Assembly: GCA_027563935.2 (NCBI GenBank)
Contig: CM050453.2
Location: 66,014,018 to 66,078,017 of the forward strand
Source of the DNA: Costus lasius
Lineage: Eukaryota; Streptophyta; Magnoliopsida; Zingiberales; Costaceae
DNA length: 64,000 bases
Direction: 5' to 3'
The position numbers and the translations under genes were made by a program. Below are positions 1 to 10,324 of the stretch, piece by piece (within the stretch, counting starts at the first letter, position 1; the number at the start of each line of letters is the position of its first letter). Below the pieces are notes generated by a model, which was not told the DNA's origin, did no database searches, and saw only the letters and a program-made list of their open reading frames with translations.

Positions 1-3000
1 TCTTCCAGTTCTTTTGGCGCCCTTTTGAATTCTTCATTTCCTTGTTCTATTGTGTATGCTTCACCTATTGTCACCATGTTGCAAGTATATGAACGGAACG
101 TAAGAGATTCCTCATTTGGTTTTGTGTATCCCAAACCTCGGGTATTGGAGATCTTCCCATTTGGTAATGTGATATTTCGCGTACCTGGGCTCCACAACTT
201 CTCAAATTGGCGCAACTCACTCCTCAAACGAGGCTTCAAACAACCGTACTTTTTTACGAGATTCTTTAAGCTCGGGGGGTAATAAGCAAACGGGGAGACC
301 TCGATCAGTTGCGTTGACTCCGGGTCGTTCTCTTTACTTGTCTTAACGTGATGGATTTCGTCGGACTGGTAGAAGTGTATTAACTTATAAACAAAGAGTC
401 TTCCTCTTATGCACTCCCTCTTGCTAGGGACAATAAAAGTTTTCATCTCTATAACCTGCGATGCATTCAGGGGAGTGAAACCCTTAAGATAGCCTTGAGG
501 AATTCTTAAAATTCCTACTTCGCATTCCATCATATTCCGTTGTGTCGTCAGTCTTTGTGACCATCCTTCCCTTTCATGAGTTTCAACCACGTCGCATGTA
601 GAGGCTGAGCAGTCACTCGCTTCTGACTCGGAGTCACTTCCGAGATGGGGGCATGCGGACAAAGTCGTCTTCTTCAGTTTAGAGATGATTGAGTTCTGTA
701 GTGTTGATTTCGCAGACTGCGTTGTCGATCCAATGAAATAGTGTGCATCTTCATATTTAACTTCGTGCACTGAGAAGGGCTGGACGTCCCCATCGATACG
801 TTCCTCCCTACCTTCCTTTAGGTATTTCAAGCATTGGTGTAAGGTAGAGGGGACTATGTGATTCTCATGCAGCCAAGGTCTCCCGAGTAACGCCTTGTAT
901 GATGTATCAATGTCGATAACGTGGAATTTAACTTCGGTCTTTAGATCATCGAGCTGCAATGGTAAACATATAGAGTCTAAAGCCTTCTGGCTATTTTTAT
1001 TGAACCCTTGGATGACGACTTTTTCAGCCGTTAAGTTATGGATGCCTAAAGAAAGGCTTCTTAAAGTTCGCAGGGTTATGAGGTTAACCGACGACCCTGG
1101 ATCAACTAAGATTCGACTTATCTTCATTCCTTCCACGTCCCCGGTCACATAAAGCGGTCGATTATGCTGCGACGTTCCCAACAACATATCATCGTCGTTG
1201 AAAGTGATGGACGATGTGGTACACGTACTCAATGCCTCCTTTATGTCAGCCTCCACGTAGAATGCTTGAAATTTTTGAGGGTTTTGCAGGGCGTAAATAA
1301 GAACATCTCTCAGTTCTTGTGACATCATCAAGGCGTCATATACGCTGAGGAGGGCGGGAACCTTTCTCAAATGTGATAGTATATTATACTCCGAAGAGGA
1401 TAGTTTTAGCAGGAGTACCGCGTCGTCGCCCACTTCCCGTGTTTCAATTTGTTTTCCTTTGAGTTTTTCCTTTTCTTTGTCTATCGTACGTCCTGTTACA
1501 ACCTTGCCGCTCCTAAGATTCATTTGGCAGGATTCGTTTGTTTGTTTACTGCTTTTAACGGCAGGGGCTTCCTCATATAAATAGGCGGGTAAGATCTCAT
1601 CTTCGGAGTCACTCCCCAGGTTGATCGCGTTACAGATACCCATCCTTGCGGTAGTGACGGCTTTAACATTGTCAGTCTTACTTTCCTTCGAGTGCTCCCG
1701 GATCACCGATATCATCCTGCAGGATTCCACCTCGTACTTTCCATCCTCTGAATCGTCTCCCAGGAGTTCCTCCCACGCCTTTCCAGTGATGTAGTGGTGA
1801 AGTTTTACAGGTTTAGGCGTTTCTTGCACATACTCTTCAAGCGAGTCGATGTATTTTTTGAGGTCGCTCTTTTCTTGTGCTTTAGTCAAAGAGGCCACTT
1901 TCTCATTTTTGTTCTTCAATTGAGGATTCTTTTTCTTTTCTTTTTGACTCTCCCTCGTTGGTGGACGAGGTCTTGGCGATACGTATCGTGGGGACAAGGA
2001 GTCTTTCCACACTATGCCTGGTATCTGTTGTAATTTTTGGAGGAGTCGCAGCGTCTTTTTTGGCACCACGGTATTCCACTCCTGGTCTTCCACATGCGTC
2101 GGATCTATTCTGATTTGAATAACATCGACCTCTTCGGTTTGAGCTTCGTTCAACACTTGTTTCGATAGAGTTATCTTCCCTGTCTTATATTGTTTCTCCA
2201 CCCAATCTTTGAAAATGTAACAGTCTTCTATTGTGTGTCCTAGTACGCGATGGTAAGGGCAAAAGTTGGGATCGTCAGTCCTATTGCTTTCGTCGGGGCA
2301 TTTCGGTTCTGGTAGCTGTAAACCGTTCTTCAGAGCGTCCCTAAAAATTTTCATTGTCTTTTCTTTTTTGAACGAATAGATTTTATTCTTTCTCTCTTCG
2401 AGGGTCAATGGCTTGCCCCGGCTATTTTTGCCAAGAGTTGGCGCTCTCTTGTTTCGAGGTATGTTTGTATTGTGAACTTCCACCCTTTTGCCTCTGTTAG
2501 CAACGTTTGTATAGGCAATCTTGGGTTCATTCCTTCTCGGTTCTTCCCTTCTGAATTTTGGGTTCTGCGCATTTACATAGGGCTGATGGTTCGTTCGTTC
2601 CAACTTTGCCACTTGGGTGATCAATTCTTGAAATGTAGAAATGTTATTGCCGCAAAGAAAGGGGGCCATCCAGCTATCGATGTTGCGGACCAACAACTCC
2701 ACGGCTTCGGTTTGCTCTAGTGGCTTTTCACATTTGATACTCAAATTTCTCCATCTCGTAATGTAATTGAGGACGGTCTCATCCTTTTTCCTCTTTGTAT
2801 CGGCTAGATCTGCGATCGTAATCTTATCGCTTATCGAAGCAAACTTCATCCTGAAGGTTTCCTCCATGTCGGCCCAAGTTCCGATAGCTTCGTTCTCCAG
2901 AGAGTAATACCACTCAAAGGCAACCCCTGAGAGACTTTGTGGAAACTGCCGGAGCAATAAGGCGTCGTTGCCGCCAGTGTTCCCACAAGTCACGACGAAA

Positions 3001-4337
3001 TGGGCCAAGTGCTGGTCAGGGTTTCCTACTCCATTAAACATCTTAAAGTGCGGTACGATGTACCCTTTGGGGTAAGGGATATCATCGTATACAGCTGGGT
3101 AAGGTCTCCCTCGTCTCCTTCGCGGAGCAATTTTGGTTCCCTCCATTTGCTTCAGCTGGTCCATCACCATTTCTTGTACTTCTTTCCTAGTCAAGGTGAT
3201 GGCCTCGTCATTTGATTGTGATGGTAAAGAAGATGACGCCGGAGCGTTATTCTGTTCCCGCGATGATTGTTCCTGGCGTAACATCATCTCTTGCGTCTTT
3301 GCAAGAGCATTAGTCACCTCCTCGAACTTCGCCATGAGGATGCTCATGTCATTATCCCTCTTCTTGAGTTGTCTCTTAAGGTCGACGATAGCTTCATCTC
3401 TATGATCATGATTAGTGGTCATGACAGGTTCTTCCTCTTCCTCTTCCTCTACGAACATTCCTTGATGCAAAGGGGTTGCTCCTGGTTCGTACCGTTGAAC
3501 AGGCTCCTGGATTACGATAGAGGCCAACTTTTTACCCTTGACTTTCCTTGCCATAGTCCGAAGGGTATCCTCCTCAGAATTAGAGCCGGTCTCTCGTGCG
3601 TGTTCCACCATTCGCACTGTATGGATTATATGACCCTCTGTTTCCTTGTGGCTGATCTTGGAATGTCTTTCCTTTCTTTTCATATTCTTTTGAGCCCTTT
3701 TGTATGCCTCATAAATCCCTTGAGATGTTGTCTTTTGAATAATGATATTTCTGGGCTTTGGGTGTGGCTTGTTCTGTACGTGGGTTCGCAGCCGCAGTCC
3801 CTCTATCAGGTCAGAATTTCTCATAACTGATAGAAGTGGGGCAAATTTGTTTGTTACGGCGGTTTCTGTCTTGGCAACGGAAAGGTTACGCCTCACGGAG
3901 ATTAGGCGACCTTGTTTGCAGAGCCTAGCCTCCCTCTTCCTCAAGGCTTGTCGTTCCTGCTTCCTTGGCTTCTCAGGGTTTGAGAACATAATTTGGTGGA
4001 TCTTGCCCCCGTTAACAGTAAATGACGGTTCCTCCTCCTTTTCGTTGGACATGCCCCCATTATTAGTGAATGATAGCTCTTTCTTTTTCATGGCAGTCTC
4101 CTTCTTCTTCAAGGAGGTCTTATTCTTGATAAACGGAGTATTCTTTCCTTTAATGTTCTCAGAGTCTATGAAGGGTAGGTAGATGAACTCAACGTCCTCC
4201 TCTGAAATGGAACCAAACTGGACGCCATGCACGATGATCGATGCATCCTCAACAAATATGTTTAGCTTCTTCGCCATTGCTGTGTAGAACGAGAGAAGTG
4301 TAAGAACAAGGGCGTGGAATTTGGTGTTGCGTAACAT
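1..4337 (-). CDS. Tat-type Ty3/gypsy gag-protease polyprotein, C-terminus beyond window
   Basis: Structural and protease polyprotein of a Tat-lineage LTR retrotransposon. I read the frame codon by codon from 4337 to the edge and found no stop in 1,445 codons. A second in-frame ATG lies at 4277, 20 codons on. In order: basic Lys/Arg-rich N-terminus; acidic run then a likely coiled coil (about 296-365); gag capsid domain (about 425-600); a knuckle C693-x2-H696-x4-H701-x4-C706, where the usual second Cys is His; retropepsin-like domain with active-site motif D1079-P-G-S-S-V-N and ALLGRPW at 1149-1155. Reverse transcriptase is not reached. The start follows a primer-binding site by 28 bases, as expected for gag. 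The absence of breaks suggests a recent copy. Family assignment rests on gag and protease wording and is fairly sure; lineage within Tat is not. Confidence 0.88.
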   Translation of the reverse strand, partial: MLRNTKFHALVLTLLSFYTAMAKKLNIFVEDASIIVHGVQFGSISEEDVEFIYLPFIDSENIKGKNTPFIKNKTSLKKKETAMKKKELSFTNNGGMSNEKEEEPSFTVNGGKIHQIMFSNPEKPRKQERQALRKREARLCKQGRLISVRRNLSVAKTETAVTNKFAPLLSVMRNSDLIEGLRLRTHVQNKPHPKPRNIIIQKTTSQGIYEAYKRAQKNMKRKERHSKISHKETEGHIIHTVRMVEHARETGSNSEEDTLRTMARKVKGKKLASIVIQEPVQRYEPGATPLHQGMFVEEEEEEEPVMTTNHDHRDEAIVDLKRQLKKRDNDMSILMAKFEEVTNALAKTQEMMLRQEQSSREQNNAPASSSLPSQSNDEAITLTRKEVQEMVMDQLKQMEGTKIAPRRRRGRPYPAVYDDIPYPKGYIVPHFKMFNGVGNPDQHLAHFVVTCGNTGGNDALLLRQFPQSLSGVAFEWYYSLENEAIGTWADMEETFRMKFASISDKITIADLADTKRKKDETVLNYITRWRNLSIKCEKPLEQTEAVELLVRNIDSWMAPFLCGNNISTFQELITQVAKLERTNHQPYVNAQNPKFRREEPRRNEPKIAYTNVANRGKRVEVHNTNIPRNKRAPTLGKNSRGKPLTLEERKNKIYSFKKEKTMKIFRDALKNGLQLPEPKCPDESNRTDDPNFCPYHRVLGHTIEDCYIFKDWVEKQYKTGKITLSKQVLNEAQTEEVDVIQIRIDPTHVEDQEWNTVVPKKTLRLLQKLQQIPGIVWKDSLSPRYVSPRPRPPTRESQKEKKKNPQLKNKNEKVASLTKAQEKSDLKKYIDSLEEYVQETPKPVKLHHYITGKAWEELLGDDSEDGKYEVESCRMISVIREHSKESKTDNVKAVTTARMGICNAINLGSDSEDEILPAYLYEEAPAVKSSKQTNESCQMNLRSGKVVTGRTIDKEKEKLKGKQIETREVGDDAVLLLKLSSSEYNILSHLRKVPALLSVYDALMMSQELRDVLIYALQNPQKFQAFYVEADIKEALSTCTTSSITFNDDDMLLGTSQHNRPLYVTGDVEGMKISRILVDPGSSVNLITLRTLRSLSLGIHNLTAEKVVIQGFNKNSQKALDSICLPLQLDDLKTEVKFHVIDIDTSYKALLGRPWLHENHIVPSTLHQCLKYLKEGREERIDGDVQPFSVHEVKYEDAHYFIGSTTQSAKSTLQNSIISKLKKTTLSACPHLGSDSESEASDCSASTCDVVETHEREGWSQRLTTQRNMMECEVGILRIPQGYLKGFTPLNASQVIEMKTFIVPSKRECIRGRLFVYKLIHFYQSDEIHHVKTSKENDPESTQLIEVSPFAYYPPSLKNLVKKYGCLKPRLRSELRQFEKLWSPGTRNITLPNGKISNTRGLGYTKPNEESLTFRSYTCNMVTIGEAYTIEQGNEEFKRAPKELE

Positions 4338-4364
4338 AGATCTCGGAGATGAAAGGAGAAGCCA

Positions 4365-4382
4365 GTCCCACCGGGCGTGCCA
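4365..4382 (-). other. Primer-binding site of the Tat element
   Basis: On the minus strand TGGCACGCCCGGTGGGAC begins five bases after the inferred LTR end. The plus strand shows the complementary sequence ending in CCA, as a tRNA 3' end would. I cannot name the tRNA from sequence alone. Confidence 0.65.
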
Positions 4383-4724
4383 GAATTTGTGGGGTCATTT
4401 TGCTACCTTGAAGATGTATCATGACCGTTTCAAATCCACCTTAAATTAATAAGGCTTTTTGTTTAATGGGTTCTGGCTTCCAATGAGCGCAAGCGCTCAT
4501 TGTTAATTACCCCTAAAATTTAGGGAACCTTTGATTAAGAGATCTATAATACACAACAAGATAAAAGCGACAGTCAGATGATATCATTTATAAATTTCAT
4601 TTATAAGTTTAATTTGACATGGTACATAATCCGACATGATAAGAGAAAAAGGAGTTTTCATCAACATGGGTAATTCGTGTTCGTCCAACTTTAGCCTTGT
4701 GACGGCGTTTTGGGTAATATCCGG

Positions 4725-5372
4725 CCCAGGCAGTGCAACGTTATATCGAGGAGCTACGCCCTGATGGTAAACATCGACGTACGCACCTCCCAAACGATAT
4801 TCCATCGTAATGCATTAAGGCACATTGGATATTAGACTGGAAAGATCACCCGGCCTTGATGGCGTATTGGATAATTCGATTTGAAAATTTATCCGACCTT
4901 ACGGTGTGTTGGATAATTTGATTTGAAAATTTATCCGGCCTTACGGCGTGCTGGATGATTGGAGGAAAATTACCCAGCCTTGATGGCGTGTTGGATAATT
5001 TGATTTGAAAATTTATCCGGCCTTACGGCGTGCTGGATGATTGGAGGAAAATTACCCGGCCTTGATGGAGTGTTGGATAATTTGATTTGAAAATTTATCC
5101 GGCCTTACGGCGTGCTGGATAATTTGATTTGGGAATTTATCCGGCCTTGCGGCGTATTGGATACTTTGGATTTAGGAATTTATCCGGCCCCACGGCGTGC
5201 TGGATAATTGAATTGGAATTTTACCCGGCCTTGCGGCGTATTGGATAATCTGATGTTTAGGAAGAAGATACTCGAGCTTTAACGAATACAACGTCATATT
5301 GAGGAGTTACGCCCCGAGGATGAAACATCGACGTACGTAGTCCCCAAACAATATTCCGTCATAATGCGTCAA
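4725..5372. repeat. Tandem array of about 43-bp units flanked by an 85-bp direct repeat
   Basis: Between about 4848 and 5250 a unit built on CGGCCTTACGGCGTGCTGG followed by ATAATTTGATTTGAAAATTTATC recurs about ten times, in two alternating variants (one with GATGATTGGAGGAAAATTACC). The array is bracketed by two diverged copies of a segment containing GAGGAGTTACGCC and CATCGACGTACG (about 4725-4815 and 5285-5372). It lies in the R-U5 half of the LTR. Confidence 0.8.
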
Positions 5373-7712
5373 AATTTCTGGTATCATGAGAACTTTTCTT
5401 TCAGAATTAACATTTAGTCAGATGCGACTTGTTAAATTCGAACGATAGCGCGGTAGCACCAGTACTGATGTGCTTATAATTATTTCGAACATTGGTTTAT
5501 CGTTATGTCTCATTAATTTTGGCTTGGACTTATACTTTGGACGCACATTTGGGCTTAAGTACCGAATACCACGTATGCTGAACCAGAACGCGCGTGGTTG
5601 AAGTTTTAACGTTAGTTCAGCATTTCTATTTTGAATTAGACGTAGGCCCAAAACTTAGTCAACATAGATTGAGTCCAGGCAAGGCATGATCATGGCGAGA
5701 TTTACTACGCCGAACGGGTTGACTCATTATTTATTACTACGCCAGACGAATCAACTTATTATTTCTGGTTTGTTACCCTCAGTAAAAGGGTAAAGTGCCT
5801 TCCTCGCAATCGTCTTGTTCAAGGGGTAAAGTTTCTCTCCCTTTAACCGATCGGCCGACAGAACCCAAATAATACCTCGCGACGAAGGCGACTGGAGGCA
5901 TTCATCTTTAGGTGGAAGAGAAAAAAGAAAGATGGCGAAATCTGGTGAGATCGCGGAGGAGGATTAGTAGTGTCACGACGTCTCTGGCTACACTAGACCT
6001 TGAGCTGTTAGGCTGCCAGCGATCATAGCGCCGCCTTCGTCATTTTTGAGGCGCGACGTTCTTTGGGCCATATAGTGCCGCTAGGGTAGAAGACGAGTCT
6101 GGCGGGTCGGAAGCACGAGAGACGGACGGGGGCTCTTTCTTCAGGCAAGCAAAAGGATAGGGTTTCGTTTGAATGTTTTCATTTTCACCTTCCTCTTTTT
6201 TATCGTCTCCCTGGTGCAGCGATTTTCATCTGAGTAACCTTTCTTATCTGACCCTTGCATGATTATTTCATCATTTCTTCTTTTGCTGTGTGACAAGATC
6301 TTTTCTGACGAAGTTTTTTTTTTGGTTGTTCGTCGTTTTTATAGTAATGTCTGGAATGCTCCTCCGATTTTCTCCTTTCCGTCCCCTTTTGCTTATGGTG
6401 ATCTGTCTCAGAATTTACTTCATCTTTTCATCCCTTTTTTTTATTTATGGCTGTCTGCCTCATAGCGTTCTGACGAAGGATATTCCTCAGTTCATTTCAG
6501 TGATTTCTTGTTCTCGTCAAAACGACTCCTTCGAGAGGAAGAACCAAGTGAGGAATCAAAGACAAATCGCTTCCGCAGGTAATGTTTGCTGATCCTTCTT
6601 TGAAAATATTCGTTGACATCTCTTCTGAGTTTTGTCACGTTAGGATCTAATTTCTCTACATTCCCCAGCAGCGTTTGTAACGGGTGAATATAGCGAGCGG
6701 GAGCGGCAGTAAGCGGCCCGAATCAAGTTAGCTCTCCCCCCTTTTTACGTATCTTTTCGGACGTATGAATCCTTCTTTATTTCTTTTGGACCCTCCCTTT
6801 TTACGTGACTTTGAGCCTGATTCTCTCGAACGCTTTCTCCTTCCCCCTTTTTTTACTTTTTTTTTATTCCCTTTTTTTTTTACACACAGCATTGCCCTCT
6901 TCTCCCTTTTGTTTTCGCAGCATATCGTTTCCTCCTTTTTGTTTTAATCATCTCTCTTAGTCCGATTTCCTTCATGACGCTTGTTGCAGGTTCCAAATCT
7001 TAGTTCGGATGAGAGAAAGCTGGATTTGATTTGAAGAGAGCAACATAGGGTTCGAACAGGTGTTCTTCGCACATTTTCTCCGATTCACGGGTTCTTCTTG
7101 ATCTGGATTTTATTTCTTCTCCCCCTTCTTTTACGGGTTCTCTCAGCGCATTTTATGTTTCCCTTTTGCTCCTTTTTACGGACTTTCTTGATCCCGATTT
7201 CTGATTGCTAAGGTCTTACGCCTTCTCTTTTTTTTTACCCGCTCTTGCGCCTCTCTGGCCACTTTCCCCTCTTCTCCTTCTCTCTTTTTATTCTCTTCTC
7301 CTTCTTTTTCTTTGCGAATCTTTCTACATTCTTTCAACCCCTCCCACACCTCTGCACTCTTTTATTTTCTCCAACATCCCTCCACTCCTTGCTCACCCCT
7401 GCACCACTTCTAGTTCCTTTTTGTTTTACTCAGTGTATGCCATAGAACGCTCGGCGTGAAATAGAGAAACAGTGTGTGTGTGCTCTTTGTGACGCCAGGT
7501 TGCTTAGTGCAACCATGAAGCTCTAAAAAAAAAGGAGCGATCAAAAGAAGTGGTGTGTGTGCTTTTATGATGCCAGGTTGCTTAGTGCAACCATGAAGCT
7601 CTAAAAAAAATGAATCAGCGGAGATTTTTCTTTTCCTTACCTTCTTCCACACCTGGGTTCTCCCTTCTTCTCTTGCTCCTTCCGATGCCCCTCTTGAAGC
7701 TCCTCTCTTCTC
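5373..7712. other. LTR interior, pyrimidine-rich on plus strand, no gene
   Basis: No supported coding sequence. From about 6180 to 7900 the plus strand is very rich in C and T (minus strand purine-rich), which creates many short meaningless open frames. The segment lies downstream of the minus-strand TATA box and so is probably transcribed leader. Confidence 0.5.
7481..7612. repeat. Two direct repeats of about 70 bp with a short hairpin
   Basis: Both copies contain GCCAGGTTGCTTAGTGCAAC and CATGAAGCTCTAAAAAAAA. GGTTGC and GCAACC can pair around a five-base loop. The A run follows in each copy. Confidence 0.75.
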
Positions 7713-7720
7713 CTTTTATA
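7713..7720 (-). promoter_or_regulatory. TATA box of the Tat LTR
   Basis: TATAAAAG on the minus strand, followed by a purine-rich GAGAAGAGAGG stretch. It points toward the gag-protease frame at lower coordinates. Confidence 0.5.
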
Positions 7721-7937
7721 AGCTGTTGGTTCCTCCCTCCTCTCTCTACTTTACGTTTTTTTTTTTTTTTGTTTTATTCTGTATGGACTCCTTTTCCTGC
7801 CCTTTCCCTTCTTCCAAAAATTTTGTTTTGAACACTTCCTGCCCGCATACCCTTCTTTTGTCTTTTCCTCCATTATTGGCCACTGCCAATGTTCCTTTCA
7901 TTCTCTTCTTGTGGGCAGTGGCTGTCCCCATATCCTA

Positions 7938-8553
7938 GTCTTTTAAAGCTGTATCTTTCCAAAAACAAATTGCTGCGTCCTCTTTGCTTGTAGAGCTAGC
8001 CTTTGGTTGTATCATGGATAGCTGATTCTTTTGGTTGTATCTTCATAGAAGCCTTTTTCTCGTAAGTAGCACAACAATCGGATAATGGTTTATGCTTGTT
8101 TTTCTAGTCCACGTTATTCCATAAACAGCTTCGAAAGAGCAAGAATGGCTTGACCCAAACTTGACACACCTGTTACTCATCCTGCTAGTTTGAATTTATT
8201 ATGAACGTCATGCAATGACGCCGATCACAATACAAATATCTTAAAGTTTCATCTTAATCACGTTGGCGTCTGAATTTGCAATAGCAGAGATGTTTGGTTT
8301 CTAACGTGATTTTCATTCTTAATTGTTTATAGGTCAGGAAGCGTCGTGACGGGTCGTCTTGAATTGGACTTGGCAGTAACCCACGCTAAACTTCTCCAGG
8401 TTATTCGGCGACGGTCAAGTAAATTGATTGTGAATTAGTAGGGTGAGCCTTTGGTATCAAAATGTTCATTATCTTCATATGCTATATACTTACTTCGTAT
8501 TGCTGTGCTGCGTTGATAACATATCTCTGACGCTTGAAATAAATGGCACAACA
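7938..8553. other. Outer part of the Tat LTR, no gene seen
   Basis: Presumed U3 region of the LTR. I see no open frame, RNA gene or clear repeat. Confidence 0.4.
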
Positions 8554-10324
8554 TATTGTACTACTTGATACTGATATTTATATATATCATACTGGCATTA
8601 TCATTATCATTATTTGCTTACATCTGCGAACATGTACTTATATGATAATGTCCCTGGAGACAGATTGGATCTGTGCTCGAATGATTATCCCTAGTTGATG
8701 TACCTGAGTGGATATAGGACAACTCTAGTACTTGTGAGACTAGCATATGGGCTGGTTAGGCACGAGGTGCTAACGCAGACATATTAGTAGTGGATATACT
8801 GGACTGACCCGCTGTGAGGCGATGACTTGGTGTCACGAGTTATCCTCACAAACAATAGGAGATGCATTGATCCCTTGACTTGAGGTCATTGGCCATTCTA
8901 TATGGTTAGGGATATGCTTTGATACAACCTAACACATCGCCGTAGTTGGGAGGTAATAACGGTTGTCATTGAGCATGTCACGACCCATAGGAGAAGGTCA
9001 GTAGACAGACATAGGATTTGCCCCTTCCTAAGGGAAGCATGATATCGATGGAGCTCCTCTATGGTTCGATGACTGAAAGTGTATGGCCATACCCTGGTGA
9101 GACCTGATTTAGTCATAACCATGAGATTGGATAAAAATAAGTGGTGACACACTTGTCCAATCGGATATCAGTTCGGCAAAGAGACTGTAATGCATCTGTA
9201 TCTAGTTGCAATGATGGGGATGTCGATGTCGATATCCATTCCAATGACCTGGGTAGCAGCGATGCACTGCTAGGTGCCACTCACTGCTTGTGGTGACCTT
9301 TGGTCAGCACTGCCAGCATCAGAGGAACCTACAGGGTCACACACTTTGATACTTGAGTTCTCGTATTGATCGGGAAGCCTTATGATCGAGTTATTGGATA
9401 ACTCGAATCTATTCTGGAGATTTCATCAGCGCCAATGAGCCTGATGAGTTGGAAGAAACTTATGGGAAGCAACTTCCAATTTTGGCTAACTGGCCGAATT
9501 AACCATGGTTAGCCTCATTTGACCTTGGGTCACATTGGATTGGATCCAATAACTTGGTTAACATGGGTAATGATCTTTGAGCTAGGCCCATTGCTTAGTT
9601 GGGCTCACTAATAAGTTGTCATAGCCTAAAAGGGTATAATGGGGAGAAATTATCCCCATAGGCGCCTAAGGGGCATAATGGGGTGTAGTAGGCTAATTTG
9701 CTTCCATTATGGAAGCAAATTGTGCCTAGCCCTAACCCTAAGCGCCTCTTGCCCTATATATGAGGCCCTGGCTGCCCCTCTCTTGATGCTCTATTCCTTG
9801 GAGGCGTGAACACATCAAGAGGCGTGGGCAAGGAGGCATAGGCATATATCTTCCTCTCCAAGCCGCAACCATTCTTCTCTTCTCCTCTTGGCGCATGTGA
9901 GGGAAATCCTTGGTGTCTTCATCATCTTCCACCTCCCTTGGCGCAAGAGAAGTAAGTAGGTTGGCGGCTTCATCTCCTACCACTTCTTCCATTGGCGCAT
10001 ATACCTTGGAGGTGGCACAAGGCTTGAAGAAGGTGGACAAAAGGCTTGGATCTTCTTCCCGAGGCTAGCACCGGGTGTGGAAGAAGAGGACTCAAGAGAT
10101 CCGTGTGTGTGAGACTACAGAGGGCGCACGCTTGGGCGCCTATCACGACATCGGCATCATCTTGCTTTGAGGTATCTTCTATCTCATCGTGTCGACTCCC
10201 TAGCTTGCGATCTTCACTGGGTTTTTGGGACTAGCCTGTTTCGGGGATATTAGTTCCACTGCGCAATGTATTTGTGTAATTTCTATCTCTGAAAATTATA
10301 AAATATCTCCGGGGTTTCCCAATA
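8554..10324 (+). mobile_element. Copia-type LTR (family shared with 19069-22957), first ~35 bp missing
   Basis: Collinear with the reverse complement of the LTR at 19069-22957: both share TGTACTACTTGA near the start, GATACAACCTAAC and CATACCC..GTGAGA blocks mid-way, the phrase CAGGGTCGCA, and the terminal GGGGTTTCCCAATA. It ends in TA rather than CA, as does the other copy. The first bases of the LTR are absent because the Tat element seems to have landed there. No primer-binding site follows 10324, so this is a solo or 3' LTR. Confidence 0.65.
9755..9762 (+). promoter_or_regulatory. TATA-like box of the 8554-10324 LTR
   Basis: TATATATG about 30 bases before a GC-richer stretch, at the place where the related LTR at 19069-22957 has its own TATA box. 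Confidence 0.4.

Larger units (their letters stand above)
4388..8553 (-). mobile_element. 5' LTR of the Tat element (about 4.17 kb)
   Basis: The inner end is TGTGGGG (plus strand) five bases from the primer-binding site. The outer end is inferred: at 8554 the sequence abruptly becomes homologous to a copia-type LTR also seen at 19069-22957, starting about 35 bases inside that LTR. The preceding bases read ...CACAACA, so on the minus strand this LTR would run TGTTGTG...CCCCACA. A strong TATA box on the same strand at 7713-7720 supports one long LTR. The other LTR lies outside the window, so the length is untested. LTRs of several kb are known in Tat/Ogre elements. Confidence 0.55.

Noticed and set aside
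25..4182. Plus-strand open frames of 60-180 codons
   Set aside because: All are opposite-strand readings of the unbroken minus-strand Tat gag-protease frame.
6259..7938. Phe/Leu/Ser/Pro-rich small membrane-like proteins
   Set aside because: They come from a C/T-rich tract; any frame gives such residues. No promoter or conserved domain in that direction.
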